A program made the translations under genes and the position numbers. Shown in pieces: positions 8,623 to 17,014 of a DNA stretch of 64,000 bases. The notes under the pieces were generated by a model that was given only the letters and a program-made list of their open reading frames with translations, searched no databases and was not told where the DNA came from. The stretch's first letter is position 1; the number at the start of each line of letters is the position of its first letter. Origin of the DNA: JAEXOD01 sp043805435 (lineage in GTDB: Bacteria > Bacteroidota > Ignavibacteria > Ignavibacteriales > Melioribacteraceae); contig JAZDHY010000092.1 in NCBI GenBank assembly GCA_043805435.1, positions 14,659 to 78,658 on the forward strand, in the 5' to 3' direction.

Positions 8623-9611
8623 TGATAAGAAATGCGTATATTAAATCGGTTGGAGCCTTTGCTCCCGAAAAAATTGTAACTAACCAATTTTTTAATGATA
8701 TCTTAAAAGAAGATGTTGATACTTGGTTAGTACAAAATTTAACTATAAAAGAAAGAAGATGGTGTGCAGAAAACGAATCGACTGCCGATTTGTGTGTTAA
8801 TGCTGCAAATATTACACTTGAAAGAGCCAATCTTAAACCTGAAGATTTAGATTTAATTATCATTTCTACAGATACTCCCGAGTTTATATCCCCTTCTACC
8901 GCTTCGGTTGTTCAATATAGGCTGGGGGCAAAAAATGCAGGAACGTTTGACCTTAATTCCGCTTGTGCAGGGTTTGTTACGGCTTTAGACGTGGCATGCA
9001 AATATATTAAATCGGATGACAGATATAATAATATATTAGTTATTGGTGCTTATGCCATGAGCAAATATTTAGATTTATATGATAAAAAAACCGTAACTTT
9101 ATTTGCTGACGGTGCCGGTGCAGTAGTTGTTTCGGCAACAGAAGAAAATAAAGGATTTTTAGCAAGTGAATTATATACCGAAGGAATTTATAACAGCTGG
9201 ATGGGTATATATGCCGGAGGCACAAAAACGCCAATTACTAAAGATGTTATAGATAATAAAGATCATCTATTAAAATTTGTACGTAAATTCCCTAAAGAGA
9301 TTAATCCTATTACTTGGACAAGAATGGTAAATAATCTTTCAGACCGTACAAATATTCCGGTTAAAGATTTTAATCATTATTTTATGACACAAATAAATAT
9401 TAACGGCATTTGGGAAACATTAGATAATTTAGAAGTAGCACACCAAAAAGCCCATACTATTATGGATAGATTTGGCTACACCGGTTCGGCATGTATTCCG
9501 ATGGCTTTAAATGACGCCTACGAAAAAGGCAAATTAAATAACGGCGATAAGCTTATTTTTATCGGCTCGGGCGGCGGTTTAGCTTTTGCTTCAGCTGCTT
9601 TTATTTGGTAA
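8622..9611 (+). CDS. 3-oxoacyl-ACP synthase III-like thiolase-fold protein with altered active site
   Basis: This 329-residue protein has the KAS III fold throughout. The nucleophilic Cys115 lies in 'DLNSACAGFV'. The normal catalytic His (in 'PHQAN' of FabH) is replaced: the aligned segment reads 'YFMTQINING', giving Thr256. The normal Asn (in 'HGNTSAAS') is also replaced: the segment reads 'DRFGYTGSAC', giving Tyr286. KAS III enzymes need His and Asn for decarboxylative condensation, whereas Cys alone can support acyl transfer. It is therefore more likely an acyltransferase, thioesterase-like or non-decarboxylating enzyme than a true FabH. It overlaps the SDR gene by 1 nt and precedes a symporter gene by 13 nt. 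Confidence 0.82.
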   Translation: MIRNAYIKSVGAFAPEKIVTNQFFNDILKEDVDTWLVQNLTIKERRWCAENESTADLCVNAANITLERANLKPEDLDLIIISTDTPEFISPSTASVVQYRLGAKNAGTFDLNSACAGFVTALDVACKYIKSDDRYNNILVIGAYAMSKYLDLYDKKTVTLFADGAGAVVVSATEENKGFLASELYTEGIYNSWMGIYAGGTKTPITKDVIDNKDHLLKFVRKFPKEINPITWTRMVNNLSDRTNIPVKDFNHYFMTQININGIWETLDNLEVAHQKAHTIMDRFGYTGSACIPMALNDAYEKGKLNNGDKLIFIGSGGGLAFASAAFIW

Positions 9612-9624
9612 ACAGGAGTATTAA

Positions 9625-11142
9625 ATGACCGGATTAGCTTCATCGGATTTGATAATTGCAAGCTGGGTTTTAATAATATTATATGCTGCATTAATTTTAT
9701 TTTTTGTTGTAAGAGGTGCGTTAAAAACCAAAAACATATCCGATTATGCACTTGGCAGTATCTCTTTTTCACCCATTGGTGTTGGTTTGGCACTTGCCGC
9801 ATCAATGACAAGTGCAGCTACATTTATTATCAATCCCGGATTTATTGCTTTTTATGGAATAAGCGGCGTTATTTCATTTGCTTTTGTTTTACCAATTGCT
9901 TCCCTTGTTTCGCTTATTGTACTTACTAAAGGATTCAGGAAACATGGTCAAAGCGTTAAAGCTTTAACATTAGCTCAATGGATGGGAACCAGATATAAAA
10001 GTAAAACATATTCTTTCTTTTTTGGAATACTTTCTTTACTGTTAATTACGTTTATTGTGCTTATTTGTGTAGGAATTACAAAAGTACTTGCTAAATCGTT
10101 AGATGTAAAAGAGCTTTATGTTTTAATTGGAATTGTAGTATTTATATTTGGATATATGATGTTTGGCGGTGCAAACTCGATGGTTTACACTAATACAATC
10201 CAAGCATCCATTATGATAGTAGTTGCGGTCATTTTATTAACATCAGGTTACGATCATTTTAGCAAAGGGATAACCGGATTTTTTGATAAATTATTTGCTG
10301 TTGATCCTAATCTTACAAAACTATATAACACAAAAAGTTTTTTATTCCGCGATTTTTATGAAATTTTTATTTCTCAAATTGTAATTGGGGTTGCAATAGT
10401 ATGCCAGCCTCATATAATAACTAAATCGTTATTATTAAAAACAGATAAAGATGTTAATCGTTATTTAGTGGTTGGTGTTATTGTACAGATGTTGTTTTTT
10501 CTTGTAGTTATTGCAGGTCTGTTTGCAAGACTTACTTTTCCTAATTTGGAAATAAACGGCATCCCTTTAAAACTTGACGGCGTTATTTCGGCTTATGTAG
10601 TTTCCAAATTTCCCGTTTATATTGGGTTAATTGTAATTTTGGGGTTAATTTCGGCCGGTATTTCTACTTTGGAAGGGTTAATTCAATCAATTTCAACAAC
10701 TATAACTTCAGACATAATTTTACCTATTGCAAAGCGTATTAAACCAAAAATCGAAATGGAGAATAAAACAAAAATAACAATTAACAGACTTGTTATTGGT
10801 TTATTAGCTATTGTAACAATTATTATATCATACGATCAATTAATTAATCCTAAATTAAGTGTTGGAATTTTTGCTCAAAACGGAGTATATGCATATTTTT
10901 CAGCAGCATTTGTACCAATAATTTTTGGAATGTTTTTTAAGGATATGCCCAAAGTTGCTGTTGTTTTGGGTTCATTTATTGCAGTTGTTGTTCATTTTGT
11001 AATGTATTTCGGTAAAATACAAATCCCCTTTTCAGTTGCAACAGGCGAAAATCCGGGTGTTGCCGCTTCAGCTGCAATTATTGTATCGGTTTTATTATCA
11101 CTTGTATTGTATTATGTATTCAGGAGAAAATTGAATGATTAA
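9625..11142 (+). CDS. sodium:solute symporter (SSS family)
   Basis: This 505-residue protein has about 13 hydrophobic segments. The N-terminal 'ISDYALGS' followed by 'GLALAASMTSAATFIINPGF' is the SSS-family region that forms the Na+ and substrate sites. Related members carry proline, pantothenate, acetate or other monocarboxylates. The SDR, KAS III-like and acyl-CoA ligase neighbours make a carboxylate the most likely substrate, which is inference. AGGAG lies 8 nt before the ATG. Its 3' end overlaps the ligase gene by 8 nt, so transport and activation are probably coupled. Confidence 0.88.
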   Translation: MTGLASSDLIIASWVLIILYAALILFFVVRGALKTKNISDYALGSISFSPIGVGLALAASMTSAATFIINPGFIAFYGISGVISFAFVLPIASLVSLIVLTKGFRKHGQSVKALTLAQWMGTRYKSKTYSFFFGILSLLLITFIVLICVGITKVLAKSLDVKELYVLIGIVVFIFGYMMFGGANSMVYTNTIQASIMIVVAVILLTSGYDHFSKGITGFFDKLFAVDPNLTKLYNTKSFLFRDFYEIFISQIVIGVAIVCQPHIITKSLLLKTDKDVNRYLVVGVIVQMLFFLVVIAGLFARLTFPNLEINGIPLKLDGVISAYVVSKFPVYIGLIVILGLISAGISTLEGLIQSISTTITSDIILPIAKRIKPKIEMENKTKITINRLVIGLLAIVTIIISYDQLINPKLSVGIFAQNGVYAYFSAAFVPIIFGMFFKDMPKVAVVLGSFIAVVVHFVMYFGKIQIPFSVATGENPGVAASAAIIVSVLLSLVLYYVFRRKLND

Positions 11143-12655
11143 TCAAGAAATTGACTGGCTAAAAAAATGGGCTTTATATTTACCCAAAAAAATGTTTTTG
11201 CGCGATCATTTTACAGATGTAAGCTGGGATTATTATACGTTTAATCAAAAAGCTGTTTGTTTGGCAAAATTATTAAAAGGCAGTTTTAATCTTGTTAAAG
11301 GTGATAGAATAGCTGTTTATTCAAAAAATTGTGCCGAATATGTTTTATTATTTACGGCATGCGTAAAAGCGGGATTTATTCTTGTACCGCTTAATTTTAG
11401 ATTAACGCCAAGAGAACTTGATTTATTAATTAATGATGCCAAACCCAATTTATTCCTTTATGAAGATGAATATTCTAATGAAATTAATGATTTGCTTTCA
11501 TTACACAATGTAAGAGAAATTAAATCCTTAAATATTATATCTGATGTTTTATATAATACTACCGCAAAACAAATTGAAATTATGGATGTAGAGCACGATA
11601 TTGAAGATCCTGTACTTATATTATATACTGCGGGAACAACGGGACTATCAAAAGGTGTATTAATTAACAACAGAATGTTATTTTGGAACGCAATAAATAC
11701 CGGCTTAAGACTGAATTTAACATCCAATGACCATTCGCAAAATTTCACTCCGTTTTTTCATACAGGAGGCTGGAATGTTTTATTTACCCCGTTTTTATTC
11801 CATGGCGGTTCGCTTACCATTCTTCAAAAATTTGATGCAGATTTAATTCTACAATTAATGGAAACCGAAAATACAACAATTTTGTGGGGTGTTCCAACTA
11901 TGCTTCAAATGATGAGCGACAGCCCTTTATTTGAAAAAGTAAATCTTTCAAGTGTAAGATTTGCGGTTGTTGGAGGTGCACCAATGCCAATTCCTATAAT
12001 AAATATTTGGCATAATAAAGGTGTTTTTATTCGTCAGGGTTATGGATTAACGGAAGTTGGTCCAAACTGTTATTCCCTTCATCAAGACGATGCAATTAGA
12101 AAAAAAGGTTCAATAGGATTTCCCAATTTCTTTTTAGATGTTAAGTTAATAAGTGAAGAAGGAATTGAATGCGAAAATAACCAAATTGGCGAATTATGGA
12201 TAAAATCTCCTGTTGTTACTCAGGGTTATTGGCAAAATGAAGAAGAGACAAAAAAAAGTATTACAAACGGCTGGTTTCATACAGGCGACATGATGTTGCG
12301 CGATGATGAAGGATATTATTTTGTTATTGACCGTAAAAAAAACATGTATATAAGCGGAGGTGAAAACGTTTATCCAGCAGAAGTTGAAGCTTTTTTAGTG
12401 TCCAATCCTGCTGTTAAGGAAGTTGCTGTAATTGGTGTTTCGGACACTAAATGGGGTGAAGTTGGAAAAGCTTTTATAGTAAAAAATACTAATTCCCAAC
12501 TATTAGAAAATGATATTTATAGATATTGTTTAGGTAAACTTGCAAAATATAAAATTCCAAGATATGTTGAGTTTTTAGATGAACTACCTAAAAACGAAGC
12601 CGGAAAAATAGATAGAAAAAAATTAAAAGAACTACAACACAATCATATTCAATAA
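11135..12655 (+). CDS. AMP-dependent acyl-CoA synthetase/ligase
   Basis: This 506-residue adenylate-forming enzyme carries the P-loop-like YTAGTTGLSKG (from residue 164), 'GYGLTEVG', 'GWFHTGDM', the hinge 'DRKKNMYISGGENVYPAEVE', and the C-terminal catalytic lysine Lys491 in 'PKNEAGKIDR'. All motifs for acyl-AMP formation followed by thioester transfer are intact. The length matches medium/long-chain acyl-CoA ligases. The gene overlaps the symporter gene by 8 nt, which suggests it activates the imported acid. Chain length and CoA versus ACP as acceptor cannot be decided from sequence. Confidence 0.9.
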   Translation: MINQEIDWLKKWALYLPKKMFLRDHFTDVSWDYYTFNQKAVCLAKLLKGSFNLVKGDRIAVYSKNCAEYVLLFTACVKAGFILVPLNFRLTPRELDLLINDAKPNLFLYEDEYSNEINDLLSLHNVREIKSLNIISDVLYNTTAKQIEIMDVEHDIEDPVLILYTAGTTGLSKGVLINNRMLFWNAINTGLRLNLTSNDHSQNFTPFFHTGGWNVLFTPFLFHGGSLTILQKFDADLILQLMETENTTILWGVPTMLQMMSDSPLFEKVNLSSVRFAVVGGAPMPIPIINIWHNKGVFIRQGYGLTEVGPNCYSLHQDDAIRKKGSIGFPNFFLDVKLISEEGIECENNQIGELWIKSPVVTQGYWQNEEETKKSITNGWFHTGDMMLRDDEGYYFVIDRKKNMYISGGENVYPAEVEAFLVSNPAVKEVAVIGVSDTKWGEVGKAFIVKNTNSQLLENDIYRYCLGKLAKYKIPRYVEFLDELPKNEAGKIDRKKLKELQHNHIQ

Positions 12656-12676
12656 TCAAGAAAAAAGAGGAAAACC

Positions 12677-13189
12677 ATGAAAAAAAGTATTTTATTATTT
12701 GTAGTATTTGCATTATCTTTATCCATTTTTGGATGTAAAGACGATGATAACTCTACCGAAAATGTTACTCCTAAAGATCCAATTGTTGGTACTTGGGTTT
12801 CGGAAGGAAATAATGTAGCTCCTTTATTGGTCTATTTTTTTAAAGCTAAAAAAATTACTGCTACTTTTAACGAAAATTTCAGCTATACCGTTGTTCAAAT
12901 TGATTCAAGTAATGGATCTACTACATTTACAGGTACTTACACATTAACAAAAGGAACAACAGGTACAATTTACCAGATAGTTGTAAACCAACAAACTCCA
13001 AGTGTATTAATTGCCGAAGGTATTTATCAAATTGATACTGCCGCAGAACCTGATGGAATGAAATACGAAGTTATTCAAACAACTCCGGCTATTGGAGCAA
13101 CACCTCCAACGGTTACTGCAGGTTTTGGCAGCTCAAGCGGCGGCGCATTAGGAACATCCAATATTCAAAAATATGTTAGAGTTCAATAA
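12677..13189 (+). CDS. lipocalin-like lipoprotein
   Basis: This 170-residue protein has a type II signal peptide with lipobox 'SIFGC', Cys20 being the lipidated residue, followed by an acidic linker 'KDDDN'. The mature region starts 'DPIVGTWVSEGN' and continues with alternating strands ending 'FTGTYTL', a pattern common to small lipocalin-like lipoproteins. It would sit on the periplasmic or outer face of the outer membrane and bind a hydrophobic ligand. It lies 21 nt after the ligase gene with an RBS (GAGG), and a strong terminator follows it. Confidence 0.72.
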   Translation: MKKSILLFVVFALSLSIFGCKDDDNSTENVTPKDPIVGTWVSEGNNVAPLLVYFFKAKKITATFNENFSYTVVQIDSSNGSTTFTGTYTLTKGTTGTIYQIVVNQQTPSVLIAEGIYQIDTAAEPDGMKYEVIQTTPAIGATPPTVTAGFGSSSGGALGTSNIQKYVRVQ

Positions 13190-13204
13190 TTATTAAGTTA
13201 CATT

Positions 13205-13226
13205 GGGCGGCTTTTGCCGCCCTTTT
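13205..13226 (+). terminator. rho-independent terminator after the lipoprotein gene
   Basis: GGGCGGC, loop TTTT, GCCGCCC, then TTTT. It is a strong GC hairpin, 16 nt after the stop at 13189, that divides the acyl cluster into two transcription blocks or attenuates read-through into the barrel gene. Confidence 0.85.
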
Positions 13227-13257
13227 ATATTTTTAATCACTAAATTAAAATTCTACC

Positions 13258-14817
13258 ATGAAAAAAATAAATACTTTTTTGTTTGCAATAATTTTTGTTT
13301 CCAACATTGCTCTTTTTTCGCAAGAGCAAACTTGGAGTTACGACGAGAACAAAGTTCCCTCAAAACCGGTTACTGAATTTCAATTTATGGCATACTTTAC
13401 TACACAAGGAGTATCAAATAATATTTATGCCGAAAATGATTTATTAAAAGGACAAACAGTAGGCAGATTATTTGGCACAAACTCTACAAATACAGGACAA
13501 AGTGCTTTTTATTTTGAACAGCGTTTAATTCCTTTTATTATTTACCAGCCTAAACTTTTAGACGGAAAAGCTATCCTTAGAATGTCTTTTGAAATTGATT
13601 GGACTTGGGGTGATGCTTCGTATGGTGCAGGCGGTAATTTTGGGTCTGCTTTTTCTGCCGATCAAGTAAACATCCAAACCCAAAATATTGAATTGGAGTT
13701 AATTCCTTTTAAAAATTTTGCAATTAATCTAGGTCTTCAAAGACTTTACGATACACCTTACAATCCTTACAGAACTTTTGCAAGTACAATGCTTAACACA
13801 GGTTACAGATTAGCCTATTGGGGAAGTGATGCTGTTGGTATTTCCGCCCGTTACGACATGGATTATGATAGAATCAAAGCCGGTTATTATCAATTGTACG
13901 AAAATAACACAAATCAAAACGATGATGTTGCATTGTGGGAATTAATGTACGAGCATGATATTACTCCCGCATGGCGACAAGGTGTAAGCTTAAATTATGT
14001 TTACGACCGGGGCAGTGGTGAAGGCGGTGTTTCCGTATTAGGACAAGGCCTAAATAGTTCGCTTAACGCTTATAATGGCGTTTACCGGTTCCCTCTTGGT
14101 TCAAGTACTTATAAAGCCGATATTTTTTGGCTCGGTACATTTGGCAGTTACAATCCTGAATTTACTTTAGGACGCTGGTCAATAAATGGATTTTTTAATG
14201 CTAATTTTGGAAAAGTTGATACGGCAATTGCCGGCGGTTACCAAAAAGCATGCGATATTTTTGGCTATGCTGCTAATTTCCGTGCAGGATACAAATATGG
14301 CCAAACCGTTGACGATAATGTGATGATTGATTTATTATATGCCAGCGGAGATAGCGACGGATTTAAAAATGGTTCGTACGATGGCGTTTTAACAGGAAAT
14401 ATGTGGGGATCGCCCGGTGCAATTTACGTAACCAGCGGAGCATATTTATTATATCCACATGGCAACGTTGTAAATCGCTATTACGCCGCTATAAGCGACT
14501 TATCCAATCTGGGGTTAGGCCAATTTGGAGGAACAGTTAACTTAACTAAATCTTTCATTCCAAATAAACTAAAAGCTAAAATTGGTGCGGCTTATGCTGT
14601 AAGTATGGTTAAACCTTTTGGCGGTAAAAATGATATTGGTACAGAGTTAAACGCAATGGTAAGCTATCAGCCGGCTGTTTATATGAATATTGAATTACAT
14701 GGAGCATATTTAATGCTCGGTGATTTTTATAAAAGTCCGGCCGTTAATGCTAATTCATCAACAAAACCATCTAACCCATACACGTTGTTTTGTGTATTTA
14801 AATGGTTATTATTCTAA
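13258..14817 (+). CDS. outer-membrane beta-barrel protein
   Basis: This 519-residue protein has a cleavable signal peptide (to about residue 21, 'NIALFSQ'). It consists of alternating amphipathic strands rich in aromatic residues and Gly, and ends in an aromatic residue ('CVFKWLLF'), as outer-membrane barrels do. Segments such as 'FYFEQRLIPFIIYQPKLLDG' and 'AINLGLQRLYDTPYNPYRTF' suggest an alginate-export-like or porin-like barrel, but I do not recognise a specific family. Its position between a lipocalin-like lipoprotein and a hydrolase lipoprotein suggests passage of the cluster's substrate across the outer membrane, which is inference. Confidence 0.75.
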   Translation: MKKINTFLFAIIFVSNIALFSQEQTWSYDENKVPSKPVTEFQFMAYFTTQGVSNNIYAENDLLKGQTVGRLFGTNSTNTGQSAFYFEQRLIPFIIYQPKLLDGKAILRMSFEIDWTWGDASYGAGGNFGSAFSADQVNIQTQNIELELIPFKNFAINLGLQRLYDTPYNPYRTFASTMLNTGYRLAYWGSDAVGISARYDMDYDRIKAGYYQLYENNTNQNDDVALWELMYEHDITPAWRQGVSLNYVYDRGSGEGGVSVLGQGLNSSLNAYNGVYRFPLGSSTYKADIFWLGTFGSYNPEFTLGRWSINGFFNANFGKVDTAIAGGYQKACDIFGYAANFRAGYKYGQTVDDNVMIDLLYASGDSDGFKNGSYDGVLTGNMWGSPGAIYVTSGAYLLYPHGNVVNRYYAAISDLSNLGLGQFGGTVNLTKSFIPNKLKAKIGAAYAVSMVKPFGGKNDIGTELNAMVSYQPAVYMNIELHGAYLMLGDFYKSPAVNANSSTKPSNPYTLFCVFKWLLF

Positions 14818-14851
14818 CTGTTTAACTTAAATTATATAAGAGAGATTTATT

Positions 14852-15796
14852 ATGTACAAATATAAATATTTAATTTTACTTTTAGCAATTATAGTATTAA
14901 ATGGTTGTTCACCTTATAGGAATGTTATAAAAATGGAATTTGATGATGTTGAGTATCCATATACTGTAAAAAAAGCGGAGCTGACAAATGGTATTAAATT
15001 AGCATATATTGACGAAGGAAAAGGTGATAATACCATTATTTTTATTCATGGATTAGGCAGTTATCTTAAAGCATGGAATAAAAACTTACCTTCCCTTTCC
15101 GAAAAATACCGCTGTATTGCAATTGATTTACCCGGTTATGGTAAATCGAGCAAAGAAATTCACCCGGGCTCTATGGATTTTTATGCCGCTGTTTTAGCTG
15201 ATTTTATTAAAAAATTAGACTTAAAGAATGTTACTCTTGCAGGACACTCGATGGGTGGTCAAATTTCAATGGTGTTTTCGTTAAAATACCCTCAATTGGT
15301 TACTAATTTAGTACTTGTTGACCCTGCGGGATTTGAAGAATTTACAGAAGGACAAAAGCAGTGGTTCCGTGATGTTATGACTGTTCCAATGGTAAAAAAC
15401 ACTCCGGTACAAAGCATTCGTGCTAATTTAATTATGAATTTTTACGATATGCCCGAAGATGCCGAATTTATGGTAACAGACAGAATTGCTTTTAGAGATG
15501 CTAAAGACTTTGATAAATATTGTTATGCTGTTACCCGCAGCGTAAACGGAATGGTTGATCAGCCGGTTATTAATCTGCTGGATAGAATTACAAAACCGAC
15601 ATTAATAATTTTTGGAGAAAATGATAACCTTATTCCAAATCCTTATTTAACCGGCGGTACAACAGAATCTATTGCAAAAATTGGTCATGAAAAAATAACC
15701 GGAAGCAAGTTAATAATGATCCCAAACTGTGGTCATTTTGCTCAATTCGAAAAATATCAAGAAGTTAATAATGCTATTACTGATTTTTTAAAATAA
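14852..15796 (+). CDS. alpha/beta-hydrolase lipoprotein (lipase/esterase)
   Basis: This 314-residue protein has the lipobox 'LNGC' (Cys19). The hydrolase core shows the oxyanion 'HGLGS' (from residue 66), nucleophile elbow GHSMGG with Ser133, acid Asp258 in 'FGENDNLIP' and His295 in 'NCGHFAQFEK', so the triad is complete. A lipid anchor places it in the envelope, where it could release acids from esters before uptake by the barrel and symporter encoded upstream. The RBS (AGAGAG) and the terminator at 15816..15850 make it the last gene of the cluster. Confidence 0.87.
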   Translation: MYKYKYLILLLAIIVLNGCSPYRNVIKMEFDDVEYPYTVKKAELTNGIKLAYIDEGKGDNTIIFIHGLGSYLKAWNKNLPSLSEKYRCIAIDLPGYGKSSKEIHPGSMDFYAAVLADFIKKLDLKNVTLAGHSMGGQISMVFSLKYPQLVTNLVLVDPAGFEEFTEGQKQWFRDVMTVPMVKNTPVQSIRANLIMNFYDMPEDAEFMVTDRIAFRDAKDFDKYCYAVTRSVNGMVDQPVINLLDRITKPTLIIFGENDNLIPNPYLTGGTTESIAKIGHEKITGSKLIMIPNCGHFAQFEKYQEVNNAITDFLK

Positions 15797-15815
15797 TTAT
15801 TATTTGTGGTAACTT

Positions 15816-15850
15816 AAGGGAGTGTATTTATTAATATGCTCCCTTTTTTA
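15816..15850 (+). terminator. terminator ending the acyl cluster
   Basis: AAGGGAG pairs with CTCCCTT (15839..15845) and is followed by a T-run. It lies 20 nt after the hydrolase stop codon. Confidence 0.75.
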
Positions 15851-16005
15851 TTTTAAATATTAAACACTTATAAACATAAGCAAGAGTAACAATTTTTATT
15901 TTTGGCAGTAATGCCTAATTGCAGCGCGCGTGAGATTTAAAGATTGTGTTAAAATTAAAAAACAGCAATAATTTGATAAAACATGTGGTGAGGTTGTCCG
16001 GTGTT

Positions 16006-16152
16006 TGTTGTTACAGACATGGAATTTCTTTAAAATTCTACAGTACTTTAAAGGTAGAACAATCAAATATTAAGAACTGTGGAACAGTTCAATGGCTGTA
16101 ACAAAACAAAAAAGCACAAATACGTACTCTGGAAGAGTACAATGTAAATTAC
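16006..16152. repeat. cluster of variable-arm hairpins with a conserved tail
   Basis: Three hairpins occur in a row: GAATTTCTTTAAAATTC (16022..16038, preceded by GTTACAGACATG), GAACTGTGGAACAGTTC (16074..16090, followed by AATGGCTGTAAC) and GTACTCTGGAAGAGTAC (16124..16140, followed by AATGTAAATTAC). The arms differ in sequence but pair internally. The flanking TTACAGACAT and ATGGCTGTAA are mutually inverted, so the first two hairpins form a doublet. Confidence 0.7.
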
Positions 16153-16396
16153 ATCCTCCAAAATAGTTATAAAATGGTAATAAAAGCCCGTAAACACCCT
16201 AAATTATTATAAAACTAAATTTTATCTGCAAAATAATTGCCATAATTTATTGTTGTTATTTATTATTTAGTTATTTTTGTAATAAAGTATAATTGCGGTT
16301 TTAGGCAAATATTTTTGTGCTATTAAATCAAAATGCTTTCCTAAACCCCACAATAAAAATATAAAAAGTTTTACAAACCTATTAACATTGGTATGG

Positions 16397-16665
16397 TATG
16401 GAAATTATAAACTACAATAACAATTTAAGCACAAATTAAAAAAATAATTATTTGTTTTATGTATTTAATACCTAAAATTATCGTTTTCCCGACGTCGGGA
16501 AGACGATAAGATAATAATAAAATATTTATAATTAGAGTGATACATGGAAATTATAAACTACAATAACAATTTAAGCACAAGTAAAAGATTAATTATTTGT
16601 TTTATGTATTTAATCTAAAATTTAATGCTGAAATTATCATTTTCCCGACGTCGGGAAGAAGATAG
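16397..16665. repeat. 110-120-bp direct repeat, two copies, each with a TTCCCGACGTCGGGAA palindrome
   Basis: Copy 1 (16397..16509) and copy 2 (16545..16665) both start 'ATGGAAATTATAAACTACAA' and continue with 'TAACAATTTAAGCACAA' and 'TTATTTGTTTTATGTATTTA'. Both end in the 16-bp perfect palindrome TTCCCGACGTCGGGAA (16486..16501 and 16642..16657). In copy 1 the palindrome extends imperfectly to about 28 bp. Confidence 0.8.
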
Positions 16666-17014
16666 GAATGCAAAAAAAACAACAAAAAAGATGTATTATA
16701 ATATAAAGCGGGGCAATAGTAATTATTAAATTCGTAAAAATTTCACTATTATTCTACTACACTAAATGAATAATCTGCTATAAATTTAAATCAAAGTATC
16801 CATATTCTATGTTTTTCGAAAATATTTATTGAGTATAATAAATATTTAGTTTATTTTAATAGATGTTTTCCTGTTGATATGGAAAAAACAAAAAATTAAG
16901 GATAAGAGGAATAAAAATTGAGTTTACTAATATAAAAATTGGTTAAATTAAATTTACAGACCCCAAAAATCATAATAACATACAACTTTAATAATTAGCT
17001 AATTTAGATATTTT

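Larger units (their letters stand above)
15851..17014. other. repeat-rich intergenic region before the defence-like cassette
   Basis: About 1.16 kb without a credible gene. It contains a relic of a MITE end (about 15940-15966), a cluster of variable-arm hairpins (16006..16152) and two copies of a 110-120-bp direct repeat with an internal palindrome (16397..16665). The last 350 bp before the helicase gene are AT-rich with no recognised element. The promoter of the cassette must lie there but no clear boxes stand out. Confidence 0.65.

Noticed and set aside
7879..15796. oleABCD-like olefin biosynthesis cluster (KAS III-like, hydrolase, AMP ligase, SDR)
   Set aside because: The four enzyme classes are present, but the SDR is a short FabG-type protein, the hydrolase is a lipoprotein in the envelope, the ligase has a normal acyl-CoA ligase catalytic Lys, and the ketosynthase lacks the His and Asn that OleA uses.
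16397..16665. CRISPR array
   Set aside because: There are only two long copies, with no regular short repeats and unique spacers, and no cas genes in the window.
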